Shown here: one piece after another, positions 40,490 through 50,602 of the stretch
Layout of the letters: each line of letters starts with the position of its first letter
How positions within the stretch are numbered: position 1 is the stretch's first letter
DNA from: Patescibacteria group bacterium
Lineage (GTDB): Bacteria > Patescibacteria > Microgenomatia > Levybacterales > UBA12049
Length of the DNA stretch: 64,000 bases
Assembly (NCBI GenBank): GCA_023381035.1
Contig: JAMCTK010000011.1
Span: 1-64,000, forward strand
Direction: 5' to 3'
Translations under genes and position numbers: made by a program
Notes under the pieces: generated by a model
Databases searched by the model: none
Told to the model about the DNA's origin: nothing
What the model saw: the letters and a program-made list of their open reading frames with translations, nothing else

Positions 40490-42559
40490 ATGGGATACAA
40501 AGAAAAGGTATATAAAAGCATAGGATGGGTTGGAATGTTTAGATTTTCAACTAGGATTATTTCAATACTGCGAACTTCATTTTTGGCAAGAATTCTTACT
40601 CCAACCCAGTTTGGAATTGTTGGTATTGCAATGCTTGCATTGTCTTTTGTTGAAATACTTACAGAAACAGGGATTAATGTCTTTCTTGTTCAAAAAAAGG
40701 AAAAGATAAATGAATATGTTGATACTGCATGGATAGTTTCTATATTGCGGGGATTTTTAGTGGCATTAATAATTCTAGTTTCTGCGCTGCCCGTTTCAGT
40801 CTTTTTTAATTCAAAAAGCGCGTATGGAATCTTATTATTTATAAGCTTGGTACCTGTTATTCGAGGTTTTGTTAATCCCTCTGTAGTTTTGTTTCAAAAA
40901 GATTTAAGGTTTGATAGGGAATTTTATTTCCGCTCTTTTCTTTTCATTGTAGATTCTGTAGTTGCTGTTTCGCTGGCCTTTATTTATCATTCTGTGGAAA
41001 GCATAATTTTTGGACTTTTGGCTAGTGCGATACTTGAGGTAATATTATCATTTGCTTTAATTAAACCGATTCCACGATTTAATTTTAAAAAGATTCATGT
41101 TCGCCAAATATTAAACAGCGGCAAATATGTAACCGCTGCAGGAATATTTAATTATCTATTCCAAAATTTGGATAATGCTGCAATCGGGAGAATGATGGGA
41201 ACTACATCGCTTGGTTTTTACAGCGTTGCTTATAAAATTTCCATAATTCCGATTACAGAAATAGCGGATAGTATTGCAAAAGTTACGTTTCCGGTTTATG
41301 CAAAAATATCAGGAGATTTAGTGCGATTAAGAAAAGCTTTTATAAATATTACCTTGGTAATATCAATAACTTGTATTTTGTTTGGCTTAATGCTCCTATT
41401 TTTTACTAAAGAACTTATTTTAATTATCTTAGGACCTCAGTGGATTGAAGTTGTGCCAGTAATAAGAGCTTTGACAATCTTTGGTGTGATTAGGGCAATT
41501 TCAGGATCTTCTTCTGCGCTCTTTCTGGCAATAGAAAAACAAAAATATGTAATGTATGTAACGCTTGTCAGCGTAATTGGACTTGGAATAACAATCATTC
41601 CCTTGGTAAAAATGTATGGACTAGTTGGAGCAGCCATTGCGGCAACAATAGGATCTGTATTAGCAATTCCTGTTATCGTTTATTTTCTTATTAAAACATT
41701 TACAACAAAAGAGAATAGAAGAGTTGATCCATCTGTTTATACACAAAAGTATTATCTGACCGATTGTACAGGCTTTGAAGAATTTAAGAAAAGTTATGGA
41801 AAAGAACTAGAGCCAAGATTTATGGATCTAATTAAGTTTTTCAAAATTACACCAGAGTCAAAATTGCTTGATATCGGATGCGGACGAGGAGAAATGGTTC
41901 TCTTTGCTGCAAAACAAGGAGCTAAAGCTATTGGAATTGATTATTCAAAAGACGCTATAGTTCTTTCTAATAAGCTAAAATCCAAACAACCGGAAAACAT
42001 CAAAAAAAACATGCAGTTTTTATTGATGGATTCAAAAAAGTTAAGTTTTAAGGACTCTTTTTTTGATATGGTTATTTTGACAGATGTTGTTGAACACCTT
42101 TATCCTGAAGAATTAGACTTGGTTTTCGCTGAAATTAGAAGAGTTTTGAAAGCAGAAGGATTGGTTGTGATACACACTGCTCCAAACAAATTATTTAACG
42201 ACATTTTCTATAAATTTTATTCTTATCCTTTAAGCACTTTAATCGTTGGGTTATGGAATTTATTCACCGGTAAAAAATATCCCAACATTCTAAAACCTAG
42301 CAGTTTAAGGACAGAGTCACATTTAATCATGCATGTCAATGAACCGACATACTTTTCTTTAAAAAAATTGTATAGAAAATTTAAGTTTAAAGGTTCAATT
42401 CAGAGCACTAATATAACATCCAAGAAAACTGAAATAGGGACAAAGGACAAATTGTTTAACTTTGTGGTATATTTGCATCCATTATCGAAAAGATTCCCAT
42501 TCAATGTCTTTAGCGGAGGGGATTTTGTTAGTGTGATTAAAAATAATAAACAAGAATGA
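40490..42559 (+). CDS. Polysaccharide flippase fused to SAM methyltransferase
   Basis: 689 residues. Residues 1-400 form a Wzx/MATE-like flippase of about 12 helices with the usual N-terminal SIGWVGMFRFSTRIISILRT and LARILTPTQFGIVGIA. From about residue 415 there is a complete class I methyltransferase: KLLDIGCGRGEMVLFAAKQ near 461, IGIDYSKDAI and FDMVILTDVVEHLYPEELD near 526. No stop or frameshift separates them. A fused methyltransferase may cap glycan repeat units before or during flipping. It starts 4 nt after the previous gene and overlaps the next by 4 nt. Confidence 0.85.
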   Translation: MGYKEKVYKSIGWVGMFRFSTRIISILRTSFLARILTPTQFGIVGIAMLALSFVEILTETGINVFLVQKKEKINEYVDTAWIVSILRGFLVALIILVSALPVSVFFNSKSAYGILLFISLVPVIRGFVNPSVVLFQKDLRFDREFYFRSFLFIVDSVVAVSLAFIYHSVESIIFGLLASAILEVILSFALIKPIPRFNFKKIHVRQILNSGKYVTAAGIFNYLFQNLDNAAIGRMMGTTSLGFYSVAYKISIIPITEIADSIAKVTFPVYAKISGDLVRLRKAFINITLVISITCILFGLMLLFFTKELILIILGPQWIEVVPVIRALTIFGVIRAISGSSSALFLAIEKQKYVMYVTLVSVIGLGITIIPLVKMYGLVGAAIAATIGSVLAIPVIVYFLIKTFTTKENRRVDPSVYTQKYYLTDCTGFEEFKKSYGKELEPRFMDLIKFFKITPESKLLDIGCGRGEMVLFAAKQGAKAIGIDYSKDAIVLSNKLKSKQPENIKKNMQFLLMDSKKLSFKDSFFDMVILTDVVEHLYPEELDLVFAEIRRVLKAEGLVVIHTAPNKLFNDIFYKFYSYPLSTLIVGLWNLFTGKKYPNILKPSSLRTESHLIMHVNEPTYFSLKKLYRKFKFKGSIQSTNITSKKTEIGTKDKLFNFVVYLHPLSKRFPFNVFSGGDFVSVIKNNKQE

Positions 42560-43656
42560 AGATTGCAATTTTTCATGAGTTAGGATTTGGAGGAGCTAGA
42601 AGAGCAGCGGTAGAAATTGCCCGAGAGCTTAAGAAAGAAAATATAGTTGACTTATATTTTACAGACAGTAAGAATCTAGCTAGCAGCGAAGAAAAAAATG
42701 CGTTTAGCAATTTTTTTTATTATGAATTCACTCCCAAGAAATGGAACGGAAAGAACTGGAAGACCAAGCTTTATAAAGAATCACTGGAATTAATTATATT
42801 AAACAATCTCCATAAAAAAATTGCCAGAGATATCAACGGAAAAAGGTACGATCTTATTTTTGTGCATCCTTCAAAACTGACCCAAGCGCCTTTTATCCTC
42901 AAGTTTCTTAATGCGCCTATCGTATATTATTGCCCTGAACCGCTAAGGATAGTATATGATCCATTCTTGAAGTTAACTGATCTAGCCTTTTCAAAAAAAA
43001 TCACGGAAGAAATTTTTAGAACTACAAGAAAATTTATAGATAAAAAAAATATTAATCAATCTAGAATGATTTTAACCAATTCCAATTTTACTAAAGAATG
43101 GATCAGGAATAGTTATAAAAAAGATTCGATTGTTTCTTATCTGGGGGTAGACACGAACATTTTTAAGCCTCTTAATATTAAAAAAGAGTATGACATTTTG
43201 TTTTTTGGAGAAAAATCAGACATTGAAGGTTATCCTTTGCTAAAACAAGCAATTAGTTTTTTTAATAAAACTCCAAAGATAAAAGTGCTGGAAAGAAACG
43301 AAAATTTTAGCGATAAAGATTTGGTGCGTGAGTACAATAAAGCAAAAATTTTAGTTGCATTAAGTAAGAATGAGCCTTTTGGGTTAATTCCACTAGAGGG
43401 AATGGCTTGTGGCATCCCAGTTGTAGCTGTTAATGAAGGGGGATACAAAGAAACTGTTGTTAACGGCAAGACAGGTTACTTAATAGATAGAGATCCTAAG
43501 GTTTTATTTGAAAAATTGAATTATTTTTTGCAAAATGAAAAAATCAGAAAAGAATTTGGCGCAAACGCAACACGTTACATTGCAAAAAACTGGACCTGGA
43601 AAAATAACGTTAATAAGTTAAGTCAAACACTGAATTTATTTATTAATGAAAACTAA
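42556..43656 (+). CDS. GT4-family glycosyltransferase
   Basis: 366 residues, GT-B fold. The start GFGGARRAAVEIARELKKE and the C-terminal NEPFGLIPLEGMACGIPVVAV with both conserved glutamates identify the family; VNGKTGYLIDRDP follows. ATGA overlap with the flippase-methyltransferase gene and an 11-nt overlap with the next gene place it inside one operon from 37889 to 45898. The donor is a nucleotide sugar; the acceptor is unknown. Confidence 0.87.
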   Translation: MKIAIFHELGFGGARRAAVEIARELKKENIVDLYFTDSKNLASSEEKNAFSNFFYYEFTPKKWNGKNWKTKLYKESLELIILNNLHKKIARDINGKRYDLIFVHPSKLTQAPFILKFLNAPIVYYCPEPLRIVYDPFLKLTDLAFSKKITEEIFRTTRKFIDKKNINQSRMILTNSNFTKEWIRNSYKKDSIVSYLGVDTNIFKPLNIKKEYDILFFGEKSDIEGYPLLKQAISFFNKTPKIKVLERNENFSDKDLVREYNKAKILVALSKNEPFGLIPLEGMACGIPVVAVNEGGYKETVVNGKTGYLIDRDPKVLFEKLNYFLQNEKIRKEFGANATRYIAKNWTWKNNVNKLSQTLNLFINEN

Positions 43657-45898
43657 TATTGCAGTAGTTATCCCTTCTTATAATGAGTCCAAAAACATAG
43701 CTCTTTTAGTTGTAAAGATTTCGGCAGTTTTACGTGGAGTAAAAATAATAATCGTTGATGATTCATCGATTTTGGAAAACAAAAAGCTTCAAAAAATTGT
43801 AAAAGAAAATAAAAACATCACGCTAATTTCCAGATTTAAAAAATTAGGACGTGGTACTGCGGTTATTGCCGGTTTTAAGGAAGTTTTAAGAGACAAAAAA
43901 ATTGATTATATTTTTGAAATGGATTCAGATCTAGCTCATGATCCAACTGAAATGACAAGATTTATCAATAAAATTAAGGAGGGGAATTCGGACTTAGTTA
44001 TTGGTTCTCGATATATTCCGGGAGGAAAAATAATCAATGTTTCTAAGTTTAGAGTGATTCTTAGTAAAATAATAAATATTTATCTTCGTTTATGGCTTAG
44101 AGTTAATGTGTCAGATTATACCGGTGGATTCAGGCTATATAAAAAATCTGTTGTGAGTTATTTACTAAAAATAGAGCTTAAATCTAAAGGATTTATTACC
44201 TTATCGGAAATTCTTTATAAACTTACTCGGAATGGATTCAGAATCGCTGAGGTTCCAATTAGTCTTAATGACCGAAAACATGGAAAATCAAACGTTGATA
44301 TAAAAGAACTTACTGATTCATTGTTTTTCATAACTATGATGCGGATAAAAGATGTTTTAGCCAGAATAAACTATAGATCTTTAACGCTAATATTAATAGT
44401 ATTGTTATTTGCTTTTGGAATACGAGTTGCAACTCTAAATCAGATGGGAAGAACATGGGATGAGCCAGAGTACATTGAACAAGGCTACAAACTAGATGAA
44501 TTGATTAAAAAAGGAGACTTTAATAACAGCTATTTCTACACTACGTATGACCACCCTCCCTTGGCTAAATATCTTTATGGTTTAACGGCGCATTTGGATG
44601 TTGATGAAACGAGTAAAGACGGTAAAGTAATTTTTAAATATGATTATACTTATTCAAGACTTTTATCAATTTTTTTCTCTGTTTTATCTGTTTTATTAGT
44701 AATTTTGATTGGTAAAAGATATATCTCTTTTTTCGCAGGGATTGTTGCAGGAATAATATTTTCAACTCTTCCTTTTTTTGTAGGACTATCTCAGTTGGTT
44801 GCAACTGAAAGCATGTTGATGTTTTTCTTTACAGCATCTGTTTATTCTTTTATTAGACTTATAGAACACTACTCTGTTAAAAAATTGTTGTTAACCGGAG
44901 TTCTGACAGGGCTTGCACTGCAGGTTAAACAATCCAATCTATTGCTCTTCCCGGTTTACTTGATAATATATATTGCTTGGTATTATGACAAAAAAAGAAA
45001 ACTTAGGCTAAAAATAATTAACAAAACAAGTTTGTCCATTATTTTAATCTTATTAATTTCAATATTAGTTTTCTTTACAATTTGGCCGACTCCAATTTTT
45101 CATTTTAAAGAAATCCAGGAAATAAATAATAGAATCTGGATGGTTAAAACTTCTCCTCCGGAAGTTTTTTTTGGTCGATTAATGCTGGTTCCAGTAATTT
45201 ATTATCCGGTATTCTTTTTTATAACCACTCCTTTTGTAATAATATTATTTTTCTTCTTGGGCCTTTTTGACTTAAGAAAAGAAAAAAATTGGGTTTTATA
45301 TTCTATTTTAATTTGGTTTTTGCTTCCGTTTATGCAGTCATTTTATGCATGGAAGCAGCATGGACTTCGTTATATTATAGAAATTTATGCACCGTTATCT
45401 TTAATTGCCGCAGTGGGATTCGTAACGCTTTTAAATAAAATCTCGAGGAAGTCCTCAACTAAAATTCTTGGAACAGCCCTTTTATCTTTATATATGATTT
45501 CACTGCTTCTTCAGATAAAACCTTATTACCTTGATTACTACAATCTGCTCGTGGGCGGTGCTACCGGAGTCTACCAAAATAAATCTTTTCAGCTTGGATG
45601 GTGGGGACAAGGCTTAAGGGAAGCAGGGGAGTACGTTAAAAATCTAAAACCCAATTCCACAATTGGAGTTTTTGTTTCTCCTCTTCAGTCTTTTCCCAAA
45701 ATTGAAAACCAAAAGCTTATTTATGTCGATCCCAGTAAGCAATATGACATGAGCAAGAAGTATGATTATGCTGTAGTAAACTACTTCCATGTTCTAAGGG
45801 AAGGCTTTGATGACGACTTAATTAAACAGGATTATAAACTGATTCATAAGGTAACTGCGGATGGTGCAACGCTTGTTGATATTTATCAAAGAAAATAA
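43646..45898 (+). CDS. Two-domain glycosyltransferase: DPM1-like GT2 fused to GT-C domain
   Basis: 750 residues. Residues 1-240 resemble dolichol/polyprenyl-phosphate mannose synthase: VVIPSYNESKNIALLVVKI, KIIIVDDSS, MDSDLAHDPTEM with its DXD, VIGSRYIPGGKI and SDYTGGFRLYKKSVV. From about residue 250 a GT-C module starts with GRTWDEPEYIEQGYKLDELI, TYDHPPLAKYLYGLTAHL and about 11 helices. A synthase of polyprenyl-phosphate sugar fused to the enzyme that uses it would channel the donor; the fusion is seen, the channelling is inferred. Confidence 0.83.
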   Translation: MKTNIAVVIPSYNESKNIALLVVKISAVLRGVKIIIVDDSSILENKKLQKIVKENKNITLISRFKKLGRGTAVIAGFKEVLRDKKIDYIFEMDSDLAHDPTEMTRFINKIKEGNSDLVIGSRYIPGGKIINVSKFRVILSKIINIYLRLWLRVNVSDYTGGFRLYKKSVVSYLLKIELKSKGFITLSEILYKLTRNGFRIAEVPISLNDRKHGKSNVDIKELTDSLFFITMMRIKDVLARINYRSLTLILIVLLFAFGIRVATLNQMGRTWDEPEYIEQGYKLDELIKKGDFNNSYFYTTYDHPPLAKYLYGLTAHLDVDETSKDGKVIFKYDYTYSRLLSIFFSVLSVLLVILIGKRYISFFAGIVAGIIFSTLPFFVGLSQLVATESMLMFFFTASVYSFIRLIEHYSVKKLLLTGVLTGLALQVKQSNLLLFPVYLIIYIAWYYDKKRKLRLKIINKTSLSIILILLISILVFFTIWPTPIFHFKEIQEINNRIWMVKTSPPEVFFGRLMLVPVIYYPVFFFITTPFVIILFFFLGLFDLRKEKNWVLYSILIWFLLPFMQSFYAWKQHGLRYIIEIYAPLSLIAAVGFVTLLNKISRKSSTKILGTALLSLYMISLLLQIKPYYLDYYNLLVGGATGVYQNKSFQLGWWGQGLREAGEYVKNLKPNSTIGVFVSPLQSFPKIENQKLIYVDPSKQYDMSKKYDYAVVNYFHVLREGFDDDLIKQDYKLIHKVTADGATLVDIYQRK

Positions 45899-45950
45899 AA
45901 TGAATTGAGCTTGTAAAACTGGTATAATTTCAAACAGCATATCTTCTCAA

Positions 45951-48143
45951 ATGGTTTCTATAATAATCGTAAATTACAAAGTTAAAAAAGAACTTTTCAG
46001 TTGCATAAAATCTATTGTTAATTCAAATCCAAAAACAGGTTACGAAATTATTGTCGTGGACAATGATGAAGTTAAGACTATAAAAAAAGATTTATCAAAA
46101 TTATTTCCTTTTGTGAAATATATTCCTTCGGAAAAAAACATTGGCTATGGTTCGGGTATAAATTTAGGATCAAAAAACGCAAAAGGAGACTTTTTATTTT
46201 TCCTTAATCCCGACACTTTGGTAAAAAAAAGCGCGATTGATCAGCTGGTTAATTTTTTACAACAAAATAAAAAGGTTGGAGTTGTAGCTCCTTTACTACT
46301 AGATAACAATGAAAATCCTTACCCTTTGCAAGGAACTTTAGAGCTAACTCCAAAAAGAGCAATTTTTTCCCATTCTGTTATAAATAGGTTTTTGCCTAAA
46401 AATCATATTTCTAAAGAATTTTGGCAGGTTGGATGGGATAAGAGCAGAAATCACAATGTAGATGTTGTTCCGGGAACAGCTTTTATGATTTCCAAAAAAC
46501 TTTTTGAAAAAATAGGTGGTTTTGATGAAAAATTCTTTTTATATTTTGAAGAATTTGATTTATGCAAAAAAGTTAAGGAAATGGGATATGAGTTAACTAT
46601 TATGATGAAAGCCAGGATAATTCATTTTTGGGAAGTGAGCACAAAGCAAAGAAATGATATTAACGAAATCTTTAGTGAAAGTAGGTTTTACTATTTTAAA
46701 AAAAATTATGGAATTATAAGTGCGTTATTTACAAGTTTTGTTTTGGGATTGGGCAAGTATTCCATTGCGGTATTTTTAATCCTTGTTTCCTTTTTATTTA
46801 TATCAATAAATAATCTTAACAACTCAATGGCCTTTATAGGAGATCAAGGATGGTTTTACTTGTCTGCCAGGGATTTAGTTTTATCAGGAAAAGTTCCTTT
46901 AGTAGGTATTACGTCCAGTCATACCTGGATTCATCAGGGTCCAATTTGGACGTATATGCTAGGACTTGTAATGTTCCTTTTTGGGTTTAATCCGATAAAC
47001 GGGGGATATTTATCGGTTTTACTTAGCTTGGCAACAGTTTATCTGGTATTTTATGTTGGTAGAAAAATGTTTAGCAGCACAGTTGGGGTAATAGCATCTT
47101 TATTTTACGCGACTTCTCCTCTGATTTTTTCAGCTACCAAAATGCCTTATCATACAAGTCCTGTTCCATTTTTCAGTTTGCTTCTTATTTACTTTATTTA
47201 TAAATGGACCCGAGGAAAAGCTCATTATTTTCCTGGCGTAGTGTTCTTGCTTGCCTTACTTTATAATTTTGAGCTTGCCACATTTGTTTTGGCAATTCCG
47301 GTAATTGGCATTTTAGCCTATGGAGTGATAAAAAAGCAGGAATTTGTAAAAAAAATATTCATCTTAAAATACTTAATGCTTTCTCTTTTGGCATTTCTAG
47401 CGCCAATGCTTCCTTTTCTTATTTATGACACTAATTATGGATTTCCTCAAACTTTTAAATTTGTTGCTTGGTTAGGTTATAGACTATTAGTGTTTTTCAG
47501 AATCATAGGTAGTTCCTCTGGCAGAATCTTTTCTGCGGATATTGTTAGTTTTATATTAAATAATTTGTCTAAACTTATTTTTGCCTACAATAGTCTTTTT
47601 TCAATTCTATTGCTTACAGCTTCAATTATATTTTTATTAGTTTATATTTACAAAAAAAGAGTCTTGGGAAATTTATTTTCAGCACATTTGATTTTGCTAA
47701 TTTTTATTCTTATTCCGCTCGCGGGGTTATTTGTAAATAAAACAGTTTCTGATGCTTATATTCCAATTTTTTTCCCTAGCATAATATTGGCAGTTGCAGT
47801 CTTTTTAGGGAGATGTTTAAGCTTGCGCTTTTTTAAATTAATAACAATACTTTTGATTTTATTAATTTCGCTTTTCAATCTTAACTATATTAACAATAAT
47901 TACCTTAACGGCACAGACTTGAAACAAAGAACTGAAGCAGTTGATAAAATAATAAAAATGTCAGAAGGGAAAGATTTTAAAATTAAAGGAAAAGGTCCGG
48001 GAAGTAACTTTGAAAGCTTCACAATGAATTACGAATACTTGCTATGGTGGAAAGGACATGCACCTGTCAAGAAAAATACAGATATAATATTTACAATAGA
48101 AGAAAATAAAAAAGGGATTTCAATATTGAGACAAAATGATTAG
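45951..48143 (+). CDS. Two-domain glycosyltransferase: rhamnosyltransferase-like GT2 fused to GT-C domain
   Basis: 730 residues. Residues 1-265 are GT2 of the rhamnosyltransferase type: VSIIIVNYKVKKELFSCIKS, IIVVDNDE, FFLNPDTLVKKSAI and GFDEKFFLYFEEFDLCKKV. The remaining part has about 11 helices, with IGDQGWFYLSARDLVLSGKV followed by HQGPIWTYMLGL as the GT-C catalytic loops. An extended -10 (TGGTATAAT, box 45923-45928) precedes it by 22 nt, so a second transcript of the locus starts here. It overlaps the next gene by 8 nt. Confidence 0.82.
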   Translation: MVSIIIVNYKVKKELFSCIKSIVNSNPKTGYEIIVVDNDEVKTIKKDLSKLFPFVKYIPSEKNIGYGSGINLGSKNAKGDFLFFLNPDTLVKKSAIDQLVNFLQQNKKVGVVAPLLLDNNENPYPLQGTLELTPKRAIFSHSVINRFLPKNHISKEFWQVGWDKSRNHNVDVVPGTAFMISKKLFEKIGGFDEKFFLYFEEFDLCKKVKEMGYELTIMMKARIIHFWEVSTKQRNDINEIFSESRFYYFKKNYGIISALFTSFVLGLGKYSIAVFLILVSFLFISINNLNNSMAFIGDQGWFYLSARDLVLSGKVPLVGITSSHTWIHQGPIWTYMLGLVMFLFGFNPINGGYLSVLLSLATVYLVFYVGRKMFSSTVGVIASLFYATSPLIFSATKMPYHTSPVPFFSLLLIYFIYKWTRGKAHYFPGVVFLLALLYNFELATFVLAIPVIGILAYGVIKKQEFVKKIFILKYLMLSLLAFLAPMLPFLIYDTNYGFPQTFKFVAWLGYRLLVFFRIIGSSSGRIFSADIVSFILNNLSKLIFAYNSLFSILLLTASIIFLLVYIYKKRVLGNLFSAHLILLIFILIPLAGLFVNKTVSDAYIPIFFPSIILAVAVFLGRCLSLRFFKLITILLILLISLFNLNYINNNYLNGTDLKQRTEAVDKIIKMSEGKDFKIKGKGPGSNFESFTMNYEYLLWWKGHAPVKKNTDIIFTIEENKKGISILRQND

Positions 48144-48873
48144 CACAATAATTCTAACTAAAAATGAAGAAAAAAATATTGTTGATTGCCTTGAGTCATT
48201 GGGATGGTGCGACGAAGTTATTGTTGTTGATGATGATTCTGATGATCGCACTATTGAACTAGCGCAAAGATTCAAAGTTAAAATATTTAAGAGAAAATTG
48301 GACAATGATTTTTCTGCTCAGCGAAACTTTGCAATTTCAAAAGCTAAGAATGACTGGGTTCTTTTTTTAGATGCAGATGAAAGAATACCGGATTTACTAG
48401 CAATCGAAATTATAGAGAAAACAAAAGAACAAGGAGTAGATGCTTATTATATAGAGAGAATAGATGTGATGTGGGGAAAAGTATTGATGCATGGTGAAAC
48501 TGGCAATATAAAACTTTTAAGATTGGCAAGAAAGGGGAAAGGCAATTGGGCAAACAAGGTTCACGAGAAATGGGTTATTCGAGGAAATACTTCTGTTTTA
48601 AAAAATGTTTTCTATCATTACCCTCACCAAAAATTAAGTGAGTTTCTCCGGGAGATAAATTATTATACAGACGTTCGATCAGAAGAACTATTTAATATGA
48701 AAATTAAAACGTCATGGTTAGAAATTATTTTTTATCCTCTGGGAAAATTTATTGTTAACTTTTTCTTAAAACTTGGTTTTCTGGATGGAACCCGAGGGTT
48801 AGTTTTAGCCACAGTTATGAGTTTCCATTCCTTTTTAGTTAGATCAAAACTTTGGTTCTTATGGCAAAAGTAG
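48136..48873 (+). CDS. GT2-family glycosyltransferase (WaaE/KdtX-like)
   Basis: 245 residues. ISTIILTKNEEKNIVDCLES, DEVIVVDDDSDDRTIELA, LFLDADERIPDLL and KVHEKWVIRG follow the pattern of lipopolysaccharide-core GT2 enzymes of the WaaE group, while the absence of other LPS genes argues for a different acceptor. The C-terminal 60 residues contain a membrane-associated hydrophobic stretch. It is the only stand-alone GT2 of the locus. The 8-nt overlap with the upstream gene indicates coupling. Confidence 0.85.
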   Translation: MISTIILTKNEEKNIVDCLESLGWCDEVIVVDDDSDDRTIELAQRFKVKIFKRKLDNDFSAQRNFAISKAKNDWVLFLDADERIPDLLAIEIIEKTKEQGVDAYYIERIDVMWGKVLMHGETGNIKLLRLARKGKGNWANKVHEKWVIRGNTSVLKNVFYHYPHQKLSEFLREINYYTDVRSEELFNMKIKTSWLEIIFYPLGKFIVNFFLKLGFLDGTRGLVLATVMSFHSFLVRSKLWFLWQK

Positions 48874-48974
48874 CAAAAGCGGCATTATTAATTGTCTGGG
48901 TTAGCTTGATTTTATTTCTATACACTTCGCATCTTCTTTGTAAAGGAGGCATATGTTTGAAACCGCTTTTTTGA
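48861..48974 (+). CDS. Possible 37-residue membrane peptide
   Basis: A short frame that begins inside the end of the GT2 gene and ends inside the start of the next gene. It encodes one clear transmembrane helix (AALLIVWVSLILFLYTSHLL) and two cysteines in CKGGIC. It fills the only 79-nt gap in this part of the operon. No family is recognised; it could be chance hydrophobic reading in AT-rich DNA. Confidence 0.3.
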   Translation: MAKVAKAALLIVWVSLILFLYTSHLLCKGGICLKPLF

Positions 48975-50602
48975 TTGGTATCTTCTCCTATGTTATTTTT
49001 TCTCTAGGAATTTTAAATGTTTTATATAAAGAGGTAGCGATAATTTCTTCAGTAGCTTACTGGATGATTGCAATCATTTTTTACAGAAAAAGGATAATAA
49101 ATTTTGCACGATACGTCTTTAATGCAGTAAAGAATACAAAAATTAGAACAATAAAGAAAAACAAGCTTTACTCATTAATAATAATCTTACTGCTTTTCTT
49201 GGTTCTGCTTAATTTAATAGGAGCATTAAGTCCTGAAACAGGTTTTGATGCACTTTGGTATCATTTGACATTGCCTAAGCTATATCTTCAAAACCATTCT
49301 ATTTATTTTATTCCAGGAAGACTTTTGTATTACAGTGCAATGCCAAAATTAACAGAAATGCTTTATGTTGCAGCTCTGGCTTTTTCCGGGGAGACTTTGG
49401 CAAAATTAATGCATTTTTTGTTTGGAATTTTAACAATGCTGGTTGTTTATAAAATATCTATTAAGTTTTTAAAACCCAGATATGCATTGATTGCTGTAGT
49501 AGTATTCTATAGTTCTTTAGTAATATCTTGGCAGTCAACAACTGCATACATTGATCTTGCCCGTACATTTTTTGAATCCATGACAGTTCTCGGGTTTATA
49601 AATTGGTTAAAGACCGGCAAAAAATCATGGTTGATTGAATCGGGAATAATGATTGGGTTTGCAATTTCCACAAAATTGCTGGCTGTGTCGTCAGTATTAA
49701 TTTTTGTTTTAATTTTAGTTTACTTATCAGTAATAAAGGAAAAAGTAGGAAGTGTCTTTAAAAACGTACTTCTATTTATATCCTGTTCTTTAATAGCTCC
49801 TTTGCCATGGTTTGTGTTTTCTTATTTAAATACCAACAATCCAATATACCCATATTTAAATAATAATTTTAGACCTCTTTTGTTTGCTGCGTTTTTCGAT
49901 CCGACAAAATATATATTAGAAATATGGAACCTATTTGTTAAGGCTGCAGATCCTGTTTCTCCTGTTTTTTTAATTTTTCTGCCATTACTAATTATTAATT
50001 TAAAAAAAGGCAACTTGTACGAAAAAATCATGTTTATTTACGTAGCTGTTGCATTATTGATCTGGAGCATTATTCAAGTAGCAGGAGAAGCTCTGCCTGA
50101 AATAAAAGGCGGATCCAGGTATTTCATACCGTACTTACCTGTTTTTTCGGTCTTGATTGCAATATTTATCTCAAAACAAAAATTAGGGATTACTAAAAAT
50201 ATTTCAATAATGCTTGTATTGTTCGTTTTACTTATCTCTGTTGGCTATAGAGCAATTGCAAGCAAGAGGTATTATCCCTACCTATTAGGAACTGAAACAA
50301 AAAAGGATTTTTTAATCAAAAACCTTAATTTTTCTTATGGAGATTTTTATGATACCGACGGTTTTTTTGCTGATAAAATTAAAAAGAATCAAAAAGCGCT
50401 TCTCTATGGTTTCCATAATCTTTATTACGTTAGCTTTCCTTTCATAGATTCTTCATGGGCAAAAAAAGGAGATAGATTTAATTACGTGGTTGTACAAAAC
50501 GCGACTGTTCCTGATAGATTCAAAAACTGGAATTTAATTTATAAAAATGATAAAACTTACACCAAGGTTTATTCTCTGAACGAAGTAGAATGGATTTACT
50601 GA
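48953..50602 (+). CDS. Polytopic GT-C-like membrane glycosyltransferase
   Basis: 549 residues with about 12 helices. The acidic loop SPETGFDALWYHLTLPKLY near residue 91 and the following KLTEMLYVAALAFSGE match the paralog at 35974. A short C-terminal domain reads YGFHNLYYVSFPFIDSSW. A consensus GGAGG lies only 3 nt before the ATG (48945-48949), unusually close. It overlaps the O-antigen-ligase-like gene by 13 nt. Likely role: adding a sugar from a polyprenyl donor on the outer face. Confidence 0.7.
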   Translation: MFETAFLIGIFSYVIFSLGILNVLYKEVAIISSVAYWMIAIIFYRKRIINFARYVFNAVKNTKIRTIKKNKLYSLIIILLLFLVLLNLIGALSPETGFDALWYHLTLPKLYLQNHSIYFIPGRLLYYSAMPKLTEMLYVAALAFSGETLAKLMHFLFGILTMLVVYKISIKFLKPRYALIAVVVFYSSLVISWQSTTAYIDLARTFFESMTVLGFINWLKTGKKSWLIESGIMIGFAISTKLLAVSSVLIFVLILVYLSVIKEKVGSVFKNVLLFISCSLIAPLPWFVFSYLNTNNPIYPYLNNNFRPLLFAAFFDPTKYILEIWNLFVKAADPVSPVFLIFLPLLIINLKKGNLYEKIMFIYVAVALLIWSIIQVAGEALPEIKGGSRYFIPYLPVFSVLIAIFISKQKLGITKNISIMLVLFVLLISVGYRAIASKRYYPYLLGTETKKDFLIKNLNFSYGDFYDTDGFFADKIKKNQKALLYGFHNLYYVSFPFIDSSWAKKGDRFNYVVVQNATVPDRFKNWNLIYKNDKTYTKVYSLNEVEWIY

